Shown here: positions 1-8,084 of the stretch, in pieces | Position numbering within the stretch: the stretch's first letter is position 1 | How the letters are laid out: each line of letters starts with the position of its first letter | Source: Clostridium scatologenes | GTDB lineage: Bacteria > Bacillota > Clostridia > Clostridiales > Clostridiaceae | Assembly: GCF_000968375.1 (NCBI RefSeq) | Contig: NZ_CP009933.1 | Span: 5,394,001 to 5,458,000, forward strand | Reading direction: 5' to 3' | DNA length: 64,000 nucleotides | Program-made: the position numbers and the translations under genes | The notes under the pieces: model-generated | What the model was told of the DNA's origin: nothing | Databases searched by the model: none | The model's input: the letters and a program-made list of their open reading frames with translations, nothing else

Positions 1-2
1 AG

Positions 3-206
3 AGAGACATAAAAGACATACATATAGAAATAGATGAAATTTATTCTAATAATATAAAAAGTGATGTACTTACATTTATAAAAAACATAAATGCAATGGA
101 TAAGACAATTTATGTTACATATAGAAGAGATGAGCATTTTAAGGTAGAACCTTTAATTTTTTCAAACCAAATAGAAAATTTAGAGATGTTTAAAATTTAT
201 GAATAA
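3..206 (+). CDS. C-terminal end of a protein, probably ribonuclease E/G family (partial)
   Basis: An open frame enters from the left edge and stops at 204-206, giving 67 residues that begin RDIKDIHIEID and end MFKIYE. I see no diagnostic motif in this short tail. In clostridia the gene directly before the rplU leader is usually ribonuclease G (rng), an RNA-processing endonuclease, and this is the only reason for the suggested name. The upstream part of the protein lies outside the window. Confidence 0.5.
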   Translation, partial: RDIKDIHIEIDEIYSNNIKSDVLTFIKNINAMDKTIYVTYRRDEHFKVEPLIFSNQIENLEMFKIYE

Positions 207-345
207 AAAACTTTACAAATATAAATACATGTGTTAGAATGGCATTTGTAGGCCGCACTGAGAAGGTTATTAAATTGCAATAATAAGTAATGATCTTATA
301 TTGTATACCTTAAATGGCGAGACTGGATTGAGGAGGTGTATTTTA
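207..345 (+). promoter_or_regulatory. rplU 5' leader, probable L21 leader RNA
   Basis: About 140 nt without an ORF separate the preceding stop from rplU. It contains phrases such as GGCATTTGTAGGCCGCACT and AAATGGCGAGACTGGATTG, which resemble the Firmicutes L21 leader (an autoregulatory mRNA structure ahead of rplU-ysxB-rpmA operons). I matched this from memory. A covariance search against the L21 leader family would settle it. Confidence 0.5.
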
Positions 346-660
346 ATGTACGCAGTTGTAGTTACTGGAGGAAAACAGTATAAAGTTTCTGAAGGAGACG
401 TTATATACGTTGAAAAATTAGATGCTGAAGTTGAATCAACAGTTGAACTTGACAACATTCTTGTTGTAAGTAAAGAAAGTGGAGAAACAGTTTTCGGCAA
501 ACCATTAGTTGATGGAGCTAAGGTTACAGCAAAAGTTGTAGCTCAAGGAAAAGCTAAAAAAGTTCTTGTTTTCAAGTATAAGAGAAAGAAAGACTATAGA
601 AAGAAACAAGGACATAGACAGCCTTACACTAAGCTTCAAATTGAAAAAATTAATGCTTAA
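346..660 (+). CDS. rplU: 50S ribosomal protein L21
   Basis: The 104-residue product starts MYAVVVTGGKQYKVSEGD and ends with the basic KYKRKKDYRKKQGHRQPYTK tail typical of L21, which binds 23S rRNA. I chose ATG at 346 because AGGAGGTG lies 8-15 nt upstream; a longer in-frame reading from 301 adds residues that are not part of L21. It is the first gene of the rplU-prp-rpmA operon and sits behind a structured leader likely to regulate it. Confidence 0.97.
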   Translation: MYAVVVTGGKQYKVSEGDVIYVEKLDAEVESTVELDNILVVSKESGETVFGKPLVDGAKVTAKVVAQGKAKKVLVFKYKRKKDYRKKQGHRQPYTKLQIEKINA

Positions 661-666
661 TTAGTT

Positions 667-996
667 ATGATTAACATAAATTTTTTTAAAAAAGAGAATA
701 ACTTAGTTTCTATGAAAGCTAGTGGTCATGCAGGATTTGATGAATATGGAAAAGATATAGTTTGCAGTGCAGTTTCTGCATTAAGTGTAGCCATACTTAA
801 TGGTATAACTGATGTAATGCACTTTAAGCCTGATTTTCATATAGATGAAGATGGATTTTTGAGCATAAGTATTGAAAATTTACATATAGAACAAATTAAA
901 GCATGCCAAGTATTAATGGAAACTTTATTATTAGGTTTGCAAAATATTGAAATTAACTATGGTGAATATATAAATGTAAAAGTGGAGGAGGTGTAG
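667..996 (+). CDS. prp: Ribosomal-processing cysteine protease Prp
   Basis: This is a 109-residue protein of the YsxB/Prp family. It shows the catalytic His in the ASGHAGF segment (about residue 21) and the catalytic Cys in DIVCSAVSAL (about residue 33). Prp removes the N-terminal extension of ribosomal protein L27 in Firmicutes, Fusobacteria and relatives. It lies between rplU and rpmA, the usual position. The next gene encodes an L27 with exactly the extension Prp cuts, so enzyme and substrate are adjacent. The ribosome-binding site is weak, so translation may be coupled to rplU, whose stop is 6 nt upstream. Confidence 0.93.
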   Translation: MININFFKKENNLVSMKASGHAGFDEYGKDIVCSAVSALSVAILNGITDVMHFKPDFHIDEDGFLSISIENLHIEQIKACQVLMETLLLGLQNIEINYGEYINVKVEEV

Positions 997-1000
997 TAGA

Positions 1001-1306
1001 ATGATACTAATTAACCTTCAGTTATTTGCTCATAAAAAAGGAGTAGGTAGCTCAAGAAACGGTAGAGATAGTGAATCTAAAAGACTTGGAACTAAATGTG
1101 CTGATGGACAGTTTGTTCTTGCTGGAAACATATTAGTTAGACAAAGAGGAACGAAGATTCATCCAGGAAATAACGTAGGTAAAGGCGGAGATGATACTCT
1201 TTTTGCTAAAATTGACGGAGTTGTTAAATACGAAAGAGTTGGAAAAGACAAGAAAAAAGCTAGCGTATATCCTGTAGATGTTGAAGAAATTGTAGCAGCA
1301 GAATAA
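1001..1306 (+). CDS. rpmA: 50S ribosomal protein L27 with cleavable N-terminal extension
   Basis: The 101-residue L27 begins MILINLQLFAHKKGVGSS. The NLQLF/AHKKG junction is the known Prp cleavage motif, so the mature protein should start at Ala10 and place its N-terminus near the peptidyl transferase centre. The body has the family signatures GSSRNGRDSESKRLG and RQRGTKIHPG. Start ATG 1001 follows a GGAGGAGGTG site that overlaps the end of prp. An intrinsic terminator follows 13 nt after the stop, ending the operon. Confidence 0.97.
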   Translation: MILINLQLFAHKKGVGSSRNGRDSESKRLGTKCADGQFVLAGNILVRQRGTKIHPGNNVGKGGDDTLFAKIDGVVKYERVGKDKKKASVYPVDVEEIVAAE

Positions 1307-1318
1307 TTTAAAAATAAG

Positions 1319-1343
1319 GCACCCTTTACGAGGGTGCTTTTTT
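1319..1343 (+). terminator. Intrinsic terminator of rplU-prp-rpmA
   Basis: A perfect 7-bp stem GCACCCT/AGGGTGC with a 5-nt loop is followed directly by six T residues. It closes the ribosomal protein operon. Confidence 0.95.
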
Positions 1344-1449
1344 AAAACTTTAATTAGATAATAAATGGTTTAATTTGGAATCGATAAAAGTATTTGTTGA
1401 TAGAAACGTATAAAGATATAAGTATGAAAATTAACATTAAGCGTAAAAT

Positions 1450-1480
1450 TTGATATGAAATTTTTAATATATATTATAAT
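1450..1480 (+). promoter_or_regulatory. Possible sigmaA promoter for obgE; only signal in the 305-bp gap
   Basis: In the gap 1344-1648 the best promoter-like match is TTGATA at 1450 and TATAAT at 1475, with a spacing of 19 bp, which is longer than ideal. The rest of the gap is A/T-rich with a weak hairpin near 1557. I see no ORF or other element there. Confidence 0.3.
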
Positions 1481-1648
1481 TAAAAGTGTAATTTAGTTAA
1501 TAATATATTTAGTAACTTTGATAATAGCATTAAAGATGTTTACATATATTTGGTTGTAGACTAGAAAAAAGTCTATTACAATTTGGCTTAGATAAGTTTT
1601 TTATATTACTAAGCAGTTAATGTTAGGTAAAAAAAGGAGATGAATTTA

Positions 1649-2923
1649 GTGTTTGTAGATACAGTAAAAATATTTATTAAATCTGGAGATGGTGGAGATG
1701 GTGCAAGTACTTTTAGAAGAGAAAAGTATATAGCACTTGGAGGTCCTGATGGTGGCGATGGAGGCAAAGGAGGAAATGTAGTTTTAGTAGCAGATCCTAA
1801 TATGACTACTCTTTTAGATTTTACATATAAAAGAAAGTATAAAGCAGAACCAGGAGGCAATGGAAGTGGATCTAAATGCTTTGGTAAGGATGGAGAAACA
1901 TTATATATAAAAGTTCCTATGGGTACTGTAATAAGGGATGCAGAAACAAATAAAATAATGGCAGATTTATCTCATAAAGAAGATAAATATGTAGTTGCTA
2001 AAGGTGGTAGAGGTGGTAGAGGAAATATTAGATTTACTACACCTACAAGACAGGCGCCTGATTTTGCTGAACCAGGAATGCCAGGAGAAGAGAGATGGAT
2101 AACATTAGAACTTAAAATTCTTGCTGATGTTGGTTTGCTTGGATTCCCTAATGTAGGGAAGTCTACTTTGCTATCTGTAGTATCTAAGGCTAGACCTAAA
2201 ATTGCAAATTATCATTTTACAACTTTAAATCCTAACCTTGGAGTAGTTAATATGCCTGGTATACCTAGTTTTGTAATGGCAGATATTCCTGGTATAATAG
2301 AAGGAGCTTCAGAAGGTGTAGGACTCGGAATAAAGTTTCTAAGACATATAGAAAGAACAAGACTCTTAATACATGTGGTAGATATATCTGGATTGGAAGG
2401 AAGAGATCCTTTTGAAGATTTTTTAAAGATAAATGAAGAACTTAAAAAGTATAGTGTAAAGCTTTGGGATAGACCACAGATAATAGCTGCAAATAAAGCT
2501 GATATGCTTTATGATGATGAGGTATTTGAAAATTTCAAGAAAAAGGTTAATGAACTTGGATATGATAAGGTATTTAAAATATCAGCTGCAACTAACAAGG
2601 GTGTAGAAGAACTTATAAAGGAAGCGGCAAGAGTATTGAGTACTATACCAGTTACAGATATTGAAATAAGCGAAGATGAGAAGTTTGTACCAGAAGAAAA
2701 GAAATTTACTTATACCATAAGAAAAGAAAATGACACATATATTGTTGAAGGAAGTTTTGTAGATAGACTTTTAGCAAGTGTAAATGTAAATGATTCTGAT
2801 GATTTAAGATATTTCCATAAGGTATTAAAAAATAAGGGAGTATTAGATGAATTAAGAGAAATGGGTATTGTAGACGGTAATTTAGTAAGACTTAATGATT
2901 TTGAATTTGAATATTTATTATAA
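1649..2923 (+). CDS. obgE: Obg family GTPase ObgE/CgtA
   Basis: The 424-residue essential GTPase acts in late 50S assembly and the stress response. The glycine-rich Obg fold (IKSGDGGDGAST, GGPDGGDGGKGG) fills residues 1-158. The G domain follows with P-loop GFPNVGKST near residue 165, DIPGI as G3 and NKAD as G4. A C-terminal OCT domain closes the protein. I chose GTG at 1649 (MFVDTVKIFIKSGDGG): an upstream ATG at 1640 abuts the GGAG site with no spacer, while the GTG has 9 nt, and the family begins M-F-x-D. It is transcribed with yhbY, nadD and yqeK. Confidence 0.97.
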   Translation: MFVDTVKIFIKSGDGGDGASTFRREKYIALGGPDGGDGGKGGNVVLVADPNMTTLLDFTYKRKYKAEPGGNGSGSKCFGKDGETLYIKVPMGTVIRDAETNKIMADLSHKEDKYVVAKGGRGGRGNIRFTTPTRQAPDFAEPGMPGEERWITLELKILADVGLLGFPNVGKSTLLSVVSKARPKIANYHFTTLNPNLGVVNMPGIPSFVMADIPGIIEGASEGVGLGIKFLRHIERTRLLIHVVDISGLEGRDPFEDFLKINEELKKYSVKLWDRPQIIAANKADMLYDDEVFENFKKKVNELGYDKVFKISAATNKGVEELIKEAARVLSTIPVTDIEISEDEKFVPEEKKFTYTIRKENDTYIVEGSFVDRLLASVNVNDSDDLRYFHKVLKNKGVLDELREMGIVDGNLVRLNDFEFEYLL

Positions 2924-2938
2924 TTTTGGAGGTTACAA

Positions 2939-3229
2939 ATGATTACAAGTAAGCAGAGAAGTTATTTAAGATCTTTGGCAAATAATATGAATCCAATATT
3001 TCAGGTAGGAAAAGAAGGAATAGAAGATAACTTTTTAAAACAAGTACAGGATGCTTTAGAAGCAAGGGAAATTATAAAGATATCTGTGTTAAATAATAGT
3101 GGAATTAATGCTAGGGAAGCTTCAGATATGATTTGTGAAGAATTAGGTTGTGAAGGAATTCAAGCCATAGGAAATAAATTAGTATTGTATAAAAGATCAA
3201 GTAAAAAACCTAAAATAGAACTTCCTTAG
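2939..3229 (+). CDS. yhbY: YhbY family (CRM domain) RNA-binding protein
   Basis: The 96-residue protein is a single CRM (CRS1-YhbY) domain: LTSKQR-like start (ITSKQRSYLRSLA), NPIFQVGKEGI, and the IGNKLVLYKRSSK end with a basic tail. YhbY associates with pre-50S ribosomal particles. It starts 15 nt after obgE behind a TTTGGAGG site, so both genes are probably co-transcribed and both concern the large ribosomal subunit. Confidence 0.93.
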   Translation: MITSKQRSYLRSLANNMNPIFQVGKEGIEDNFLKQVQDALEAREIIKISVLNNSGINAREASDMICEELGCEGIQAIGNKLVLYKRSSKKPKIELP

Positions 3230-3279
3230 TAATTAAGAATAAGTCAGTACCTATATAATATGTTTAGGAGAAGGTATAT

Positions 3280-3882
3280 ATGATGAAAAAGGCTATTTTT
3301 GGAGGAACTTTTGATCCTATTCATAATGGACATCTGCATATAGCTTATGAAGCATTATACAAGTTAAACTTAGATAAAATTATATTTATGCCATCAGGCA
3401 ATCCACCACACAAATCGAATAAAAATATAACAGAAGCTTTTTTAAGATATGAAATGGTAAAAACAGCCATAAGAAACGAAGATAACTTTGATGTGAGTGA
3501 TTATGAAATAAATAGAGACGATTTGAGCTACACATATCAGACATTAGAATACTTCACTAACTTGGAAAAAGAAACTAAATGGTATTTTATAACTGGTGTT
3601 GATTGTCTCATGGATATTGAAAATTGGAAGAATGCTGAGGAAATACTTAATCTATGTACTTTTGTGGTTTTTAATAGAACTGGCTATAGTATAGAAAGTG
3701 TGTTGAAGAAGAAAATTTCAATTGAAAAGAAGTGTAATAATAAAATTGTTTTTTTAGATATACCTCTACTTGAAATTTCTTCTACAAACATAAGAAAACA
3801 TATAAAAGAGGGAAGAAAAGTAGGGCATTTAATGCCTGAAAGTGTGTGCTATATTATAGAGCAACTTAAACTATATAAATAG
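3280..3882 (+). CDS. nadD: Nicotinate-nucleotide adenylyltransferase
   Basis: The 200-residue enzyme transfers AMP from ATP to nicotinate mononucleotide in NAD biosynthesis. The nucleotidyltransferase motif GGTFDPIHNGHL with the HxGH pair is at residues 8-19, and the C-terminal ISSTNIRKHI motif is near residue 165. GGAGAAGG lies about 8 nt upstream; two consecutive ATGs make the exact start uncertain by one codon. Its place between yhbY and yqeK is the usual Firmicutes order. Confidence 0.96.
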   Translation: MMKKAIFGGTFDPIHNGHLHIAYEALYKLNLDKIIFMPSGNPPHKSNKNITEAFLRYEMVKTAIRNEDNFDVSDYEINRDDLSYTYQTLEYFTNLEKETKWYFITGVDCLMDIENWKNAEEILNLCTFVVFNRTGYSIESVLKKKISIEKKCNNKIVFLDIPLLEISSTNIRKHIKEGRKVGHLMPESVCYIIEQLKLYK

Positions 3883-3916
3883 TTTAATGCATAATAGTTA
3901 TTTGGAGTGATGTAAT

Positions 3917-4492
3917 GTGTGGAATGAACAGGAAATCGAAAATTATCTAATACACAATCTTAAACCTAAAAGATATGAACATAGTTTAAGTGTAAGAGAT
4001 ACATCTATAAAATTAGCAAAATTATATAATGAAGATATAGAAAAGGCAAAAATCGCAGGCCTTGTTCATGATTGTGCTAAGAATATGAGCGATGAGAAAA
4101 TTTTAGATATAGCTGTAAAGTATAACTTACAAGTTGATGAAATATTTAAAGAAAGTCCTCAATTGCTGCATGGAGCAGTTGCTGCTGTAATAGCCAAAGA
4201 AAAAATGGGAATTGAAGATGAAGATATATTAAATGCTGTAGCTTATCATACTACTGGAAGAGAAAATATGAGTCAATTAGAGAAGATAATATACTTAGCT
4301 GATTATGTGGAACCCTTAAGAGACTTTCCAGGAGTAGAAGAATTAAGAAAAATATCTTATGAAAATTTAGACAAAGCATTATTATTATCTTTTAACAATA
4401 CTATAAAATTTGTACTAGAAAAGGGACAACTTATTCATTTAGATACCATACGAGGTAGGAATTTCATAATTTTACAGTTAAAAAATAAGTAA
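3917..4492 (+). CDS. yqeK: YqeK family HD-domain Ap4A hydrolase
   Basis: The 191-residue HD-superfamily phosphohydrolase has EHSLSVRD (metal-binding His), the HD pair in GLVHDCAKN, and HGAVAA and YHTTGRENM as further His ligands. Family members cleave diadenosine tetraphosphate symmetrically into two ADP. The start is GTG at 3917, 9 nt after GGAG; an ATG at 3915 is out of frame. In many Firmicutes rsfS follows, but here the next gene is ridA after a 140-bp gap with its own -10-like TATAAT at 4553. Confidence 0.9.
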   Translation: MWNEQEIENYLIHNLKPKRYEHSLSVRDTSIKLAKLYNEDIEKAKIAGLVHDCAKNMSDEKILDIAVKYNLQVDEIFKESPQLLHGAVAAVIAKEKMGIEDEDILNAVAYHTTGRENMSQLEKIIYLADYVEPLRDFPGVEELRKISYENLDKALLLSFNNTIKFVLEKGQLIHLDTIRGRNFIILQLKNK

Positions 4493-4632
4493 ATAGTTTA
4501 TATAATTATTTAAATTACATAAAATAATCAAGCAAAAAAATAGAAAGTTTGTTATAATGGTATTGCTTGAGTAAAATTATAAAAGATGGATAGTAATGGT
4601 TTACTATTCCAATTACAGGAGGGTTTAACATT

Positions 4633-5013
4633 ATGGAAAAACAAATAATAAGTACAAAAAAAGCACCAGGTGCTGTAGGACCTTATTCACAAGCTGTTAA
4701 GGTTGGAAATTTATTATTTACATCAGGTCAAATTCCACTAGATCCTGAAACAGGAAAGTTAGTTGAAGGAGATATTAAAAAAGCTACTGAAAGATCTTTA
4801 GAAAATATAAAAGCTTTACTTGAAGAAGCTGGAACATCTTTTGATAAAGTTGTTAAAACAACTGTATTTGTAAAAGATATGGGAGATTTTGCTGCTGTTA
4901 ACGAAGTTTATGCAAAATACTTTACAAAAGATATGCCAGCAAGATCTTGCGTACAAGTAACACTTCCAAAAGACGCTTTAGTTGAAATAGAAGTAATAGC
5001 TTTAGTAGACTAA
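4633..5013 (+). CDS. ridA: RidA family enamine/imine deaminase
   Basis: The 126-residue protein is a full-length RidA (YjgF/YER057c/UK114) trimer subunit. It has APGAVGPYSQAV at the N-terminus, and AEVRSAxxV-like MPARSCVQV with the conserved Arg about residue 105. RidA hydrolyses reactive enamine/imine intermediates released by PLP enzymes. It is preceded by AGGAGGG and followed by a strong terminator, so it is probably a single-gene unit. Confidence 0.95.
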   Translation: MEKQIISTKKAPGAVGPYSQAVKVGNLLFTSGQIPLDPETGKLVEGDIKKATERSLENIKALLEEAGTSFDKVVKTTVFVKDMGDFAAVNEVYAKYFTKDMPARSCVQVTLPKDALVEIEVIALVD

Positions 5014-5034
5014 TTAAAATTACATAATTATAAT

Positions 5035-5062
5035 AAAGAGTGAACTTAAAGGTTCACTCTTT
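5035..5062 (+). terminator. Intrinsic terminator after ridA
   Basis: An 11-bp stem AAAGAGTGAAC/GTTCACTCTTT with a 6-nt loop lies 22 nt after the ridA stop. Confidence 0.9.
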
Positions 5063-5122
5063 GTGCATAGAAAACAAATATATATAACTATAAGATTAAA
5101 TTTAAATCCTAAGGAGCAGTGT

Positions 5123-6025
5123 ATGGAGAAAAATAAGCTTATTTTTAGAGTAAAAGGTAATGAAGAAGGTATGAAGCTTAGAGCGTACCTTAAAGATGTT
5201 CAAAAACTTTCAAGCAGGCTTATTAAAGGAGCAGCACTTGATGGAAGAATAAGTGTAAATAATAATAGAGTTAAGTTAAACTATATTATTAAACTTGATG
5301 ATGAAATAGCCTTTGATGTAGAGAAAAAGGAAAGTCAAAATATAGAACCAGAAAAAATAGATATAGATGTAGTTTATGAGGATAGTGATCTTATAGTAGT
5401 AAATAAACAGCCAGGTATAGTGGTTCATCCTACAAAGAGCTATCCAAATGGCACTTTAGCTAATGGACTTTTATATTATTTTAAAGAAAAAGGGGAACAA
5501 TGTATAGTAAGATTAGTCAGCAGATTGGATATGGATACTTCAGGTCTTATTATAATAGCAAAAAATCAATTTGCACATATGAGTCTGGCTAGAGATATGC
5601 ATAAGGAAGATTTTGAAAAAAGTTATTTGGCTGTAGTACATGGTAATTTGAAAGAAAAGGAAGGAATAATAAATCTTCCCATATATAGAACTGATGATGG
5701 AAGTATAAGAAGGGTTGTTGATGAAAGAGGACAGGAAAGTATAACCTGTTATAGTGTTCAGGAAAGTTTTAATAAGGGGGATTTAATTAAGCTTACTTTA
5801 AAGACTGGAAGAACACATCAAATAAGGGTTCATATGACACATATCGGACATCCGTTATATGGTGATACTCTATACGGACAAATTGAAGATAAGGAATATA
5901 TAGAAAGACAGGCTTTACACGCATATAGACTAGTATTTCCACACCCTAGAACTAGGGAAATGTTAGAATTGGAAATAGGACTTCCAAAAGATTTACAAGA
6001 GTTAATAGAGAAGATAAAAAATTGA
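5123..6025 (+). CDS. RluA/RluD family 23S rRNA pseudouridine synthase
   Basis: The 300-residue enzyme has an N-terminal S4-like RNA-binding region (residues 10-75). The catalytic region carries the motif RLVSRLDMDTSGL, whose Asp is the nucleophile, then KTGRTHQIRVHM and HAYRL near the C-terminus. It isomerises uridines in rRNA or tRNA; the target site cannot be told from sequence. ATG 5123 follows AAGGAG by 7 nt. A reading from 5063 would add 20 residues that start inside the ridA terminator and are unlikely. Confidence 0.93.
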   Translation: MEKNKLIFRVKGNEEGMKLRAYLKDVQKLSSRLIKGAALDGRISVNNNRVKLNYIIKLDDEIAFDVEKKESQNIEPEKIDIDVVYEDSDLIVVNKQPGIVVHPTKSYPNGTLANGLLYYFKEKGEQCIVRLVSRLDMDTSGLIIIAKNQFAHMSLARDMHKEDFEKSYLAVVHGNLKEKEGIINLPIYRTDDGSIRRVVDERGQESITCYSVQESFNKGDLIKLTLKTGRTHQIRVHMTHIGHPLYGDTLYGQIEDKEYIERQALHAYRLVFPHPRTREMLELEIGLPKDLQELIEKIKN

Positions 6026-6056
6026 TGACCTTATATATAAAGTCATCAATTTTTTT
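6019..6056. terminator. Bidirectional terminator between converging genes
   Basis: ATTGATGAC and GTCATCAAT flank a short A/T loop, with an A-run on the left and a T-run on the right. It overlaps the stop codons of both the pseudouridine synthase gene and the converging carboxypeptidase gene. Confidence 0.9.
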
Positions 6057-7293
6057 ATTCCTTATTAAATAACTTATTAAATAATTTATATTTTTTAAAC
6101 ATGAAAATTGCACCGCCGATTACTATCAGTACGCCGGGAATTAAATATTCCATTTTTACATTCATGCTTTTAAATGGGCTTGATTGAAGTACTTGTTTTA
6201 ATTCATGGCTAGTACCACTTGTAAGCTTTAAAGTACCCAGGTTCTCATTGTTTTTAACTACAGTTCCTTCTGCAATTGTATCTCCTGTTTTGAAAAATTT
6301 AACACTTAAATTTTCATCCTTAAGAACAAATTTTGGTGCAGGAGAAGTATCTTCTTTTAATTTAACGTAGTAAAAATTTGAAGCTGCTAAAAGAGGTACT
6401 GTTACGCCATTATTATTATATTTAGTAACAAGATCTCCTTTTTTATATAATAGTACAGTTTCAAAAGTACTAAAACCATAATTAAACAAATTAACTGCGT
6501 CTGGGAAGAATGTCTTATTTTTATCATGTACTAAGGCTACTATAAGTTTTTGGCCATTTCTTGTAGCATATGATACATAAGAATGTTCTGATTGAGTAGT
6601 ATAACCAGTTTTACCACCTTGGCATCCATCATAATAAAGTTGTGAAGATTTTTGTATTAGCTTATTTTCATTCCATAAAGGTCTTTTCACAGCAGATTTG
6701 TTTGTTGGGGGTATCTCATAGAAGCTAGTACTAGCAATTTGTGTATATTCGGGTTTATTAGATAATTCTCTCATTATAAGAGCTAAATCTTTTGCAGAGG
6801 TCTTATGTTTTTCATTATATAATCCACTAGGATTAACGAAATTTGAATTTTTACAGCCTAATTCTAAAGCTTTTTTATTCATTAATACTGCAAAGTTATC
6901 TATTGATCCGCCTACATGTTCTGCTAGTGCTTCTGCACAATCGTTTCCGGATTGAAGCATCAAACCATATAATAGATCTCTAACTTTTAATTGTTCACCT
7001 TCAAACAAATATATTTTACTTCCATCCACTAAAGGTGGATTTTTTCCTACTGTTACTACATCATCTAATTTGCATTTTTCTAAAGTCAAAAGTGCAGTCA
7101 TGAGCTTTGTAGTAGAAGCAGGAGGATAAGCAGAATCTTCATTTTTTCCATATAAAACATATCCTGTTATTGCATCCATAAGTACTACACTATCAGCAGA
7201 AACAGTTGGAGGATCAGCTTTTGCTTGTGCCTTGAGTGGAGCACTTGAAAGTAAAAATACAAAACTCATCATAAAAATTAATAATTTTTTCAT
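6055..7293 (-). CDS. dacF: D-alanyl-D-alanine carboxypeptidase (DacF-type penicillin-binding protein)
   Basis: The 412-residue S11 peptidase trims the terminal D-Ala of peptidoglycan stem peptides. A signal peptide (residues 1-25, ending AQAKA) is followed by the active-site S60-T-T-K63, the SGN triad near residue 115 and KTG near residue 226. A beta-rich C-terminal domain leads to a transmembrane anchor near residues 385-402 with a basic tail, so the enzyme faces outside. The start at 7293 has GAGGAGG 7 nt upstream; a longer start at 7311 lacks such a site. Confidence 0.94.
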   Translation of the reverse strand: MKKLLIFMMSFVFLLSSAPLKAQAKADPPTVSADSVVLMDAITGYVLYGKNEDSAYPPASTTKLMTALLTLEKCKLDDVVTVGKNPPLVDGSKIYLFEGEQLKVRDLLYGLMLQSGNDCAEALAEHVGGSIDNFAVLMNKKALELGCKNSNFVNPSGLYNEKHKTSAKDLALIMRELSNKPEYTQIASTSFYEIPPTNKSAVKRPLWNENKLIQKSSQLYYDGCQGGKTGYTTQSEHSYVSYATRNGQKLIVALVHDKNKTFFPDAVNLFNYGFSTFETVLLYKKGDLVTKYNNNGVTVPLLAASNFYYVKLKEDTSPAPKFVLKDENLSVKFFKTGDTIAEGTVVKNNENLGTLKLTSGTSHELKQVLQSSPFKSMNVKMEYLIPGVLIVIGGAIFMFKKYKLFNKLFNKE

Positions 7294-7422
7294 TTTAGCC
7301 TCCTCAAACATCGTTAATCATAATTATATCAAAAAAGTTTTATTTTTGCGACAGAATTTTTTAAACATGTCAATAATTTAAATAAGGTAATAAGAAAATA
7401 TGTTTTATTTTGGAGGTTTATA

Positions 7423-8013
7423 ATGAATAAAAAAAAGAAAATTATAGGTTCTATAGTCATTTTGGTCATATTTACAATATTTTTAATAACAGGATATATT
7501 TTATCAAGGCCATCAAAGGATTTGAATACTAAAGAAGTTTTTAATGATGCAACAGTTGTAGAAAGTAAAGATAATAAAGATATGACCATTTATATAAATG
7601 GAGAAGTTAAAAAACCAGGAGTTTACAAACTAAAGTCTGGAAGTCGAGTACAAGATTTACTAAATTCTGCAGGAGGATTTAATGAAACTGCAGATAAAAC
7701 AAAATTAAATCTTGCAAAAAAACTTAAAGATGAAGACTATATATACGTAGATAAACAAAACGATAAAAATCCGTCAGCTTCTTCAGGAAGTAATGCAAAT
7801 TCTAATGTAGCATCAGATGGAAAAGTGAATATAAATACTGCTACTAAAGAACAATTGAAGACTGTATCGGGAATAGGTGATGTGACAGCTCAAAAGATAA
7901 TAGATTATAGAGAAAAAAATGGTTCATTTAATTCTATTGAGGATTTAAAGAAAGTTGGAAGAATAGGGGATAAGAGTTTAGAAAAAATTAAGGACAAAAT
8001 AGAGGTTAGATAA
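7423..8013 (+). CDS. comEA: ComEA family helix-hairpin-helix DNA-binding protein
   Basis: The 196-residue protein has an N-terminal membrane segment (residues 6-28), an SLBB domain (about 50-105, YINGEVKKPGVYKL), a Ser/Asn/Gly-rich linker and a C-terminal double helix-hairpin-helix (INTATKEQLKTVSGIG, IEDLKKVGRIGDKSL). This is the architecture of ComEA, the membrane-anchored receptor for incoming DNA in competence. No comEC or comEB lies next to it here. TGGAGG precedes the start by 8 nt. Confidence 0.92.
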   Translation: MNKKKKIIGSIVILVIFTIFLITGYILSRPSKDLNTKEVFNDATVVESKDNKDMTIYINGEVKKPGVYKLKSGSRVQDLLNSAGGFNETADKTKLNLAKKLKDEDYIYVDKQNDKNPSASSGSNANSNVASDGKVNINTATKEQLKTVSGIGDVTAQKIIDYREKNGSFNSIEDLKKVGRIGDKSLEKIKDKIEVR

Positions 8014-8084
8014 AGTAAAAGCTATACTTATAACTAAAAGTAAAGTATTATATATATGTGATTATGAATTTAGGAGGTGCTATT

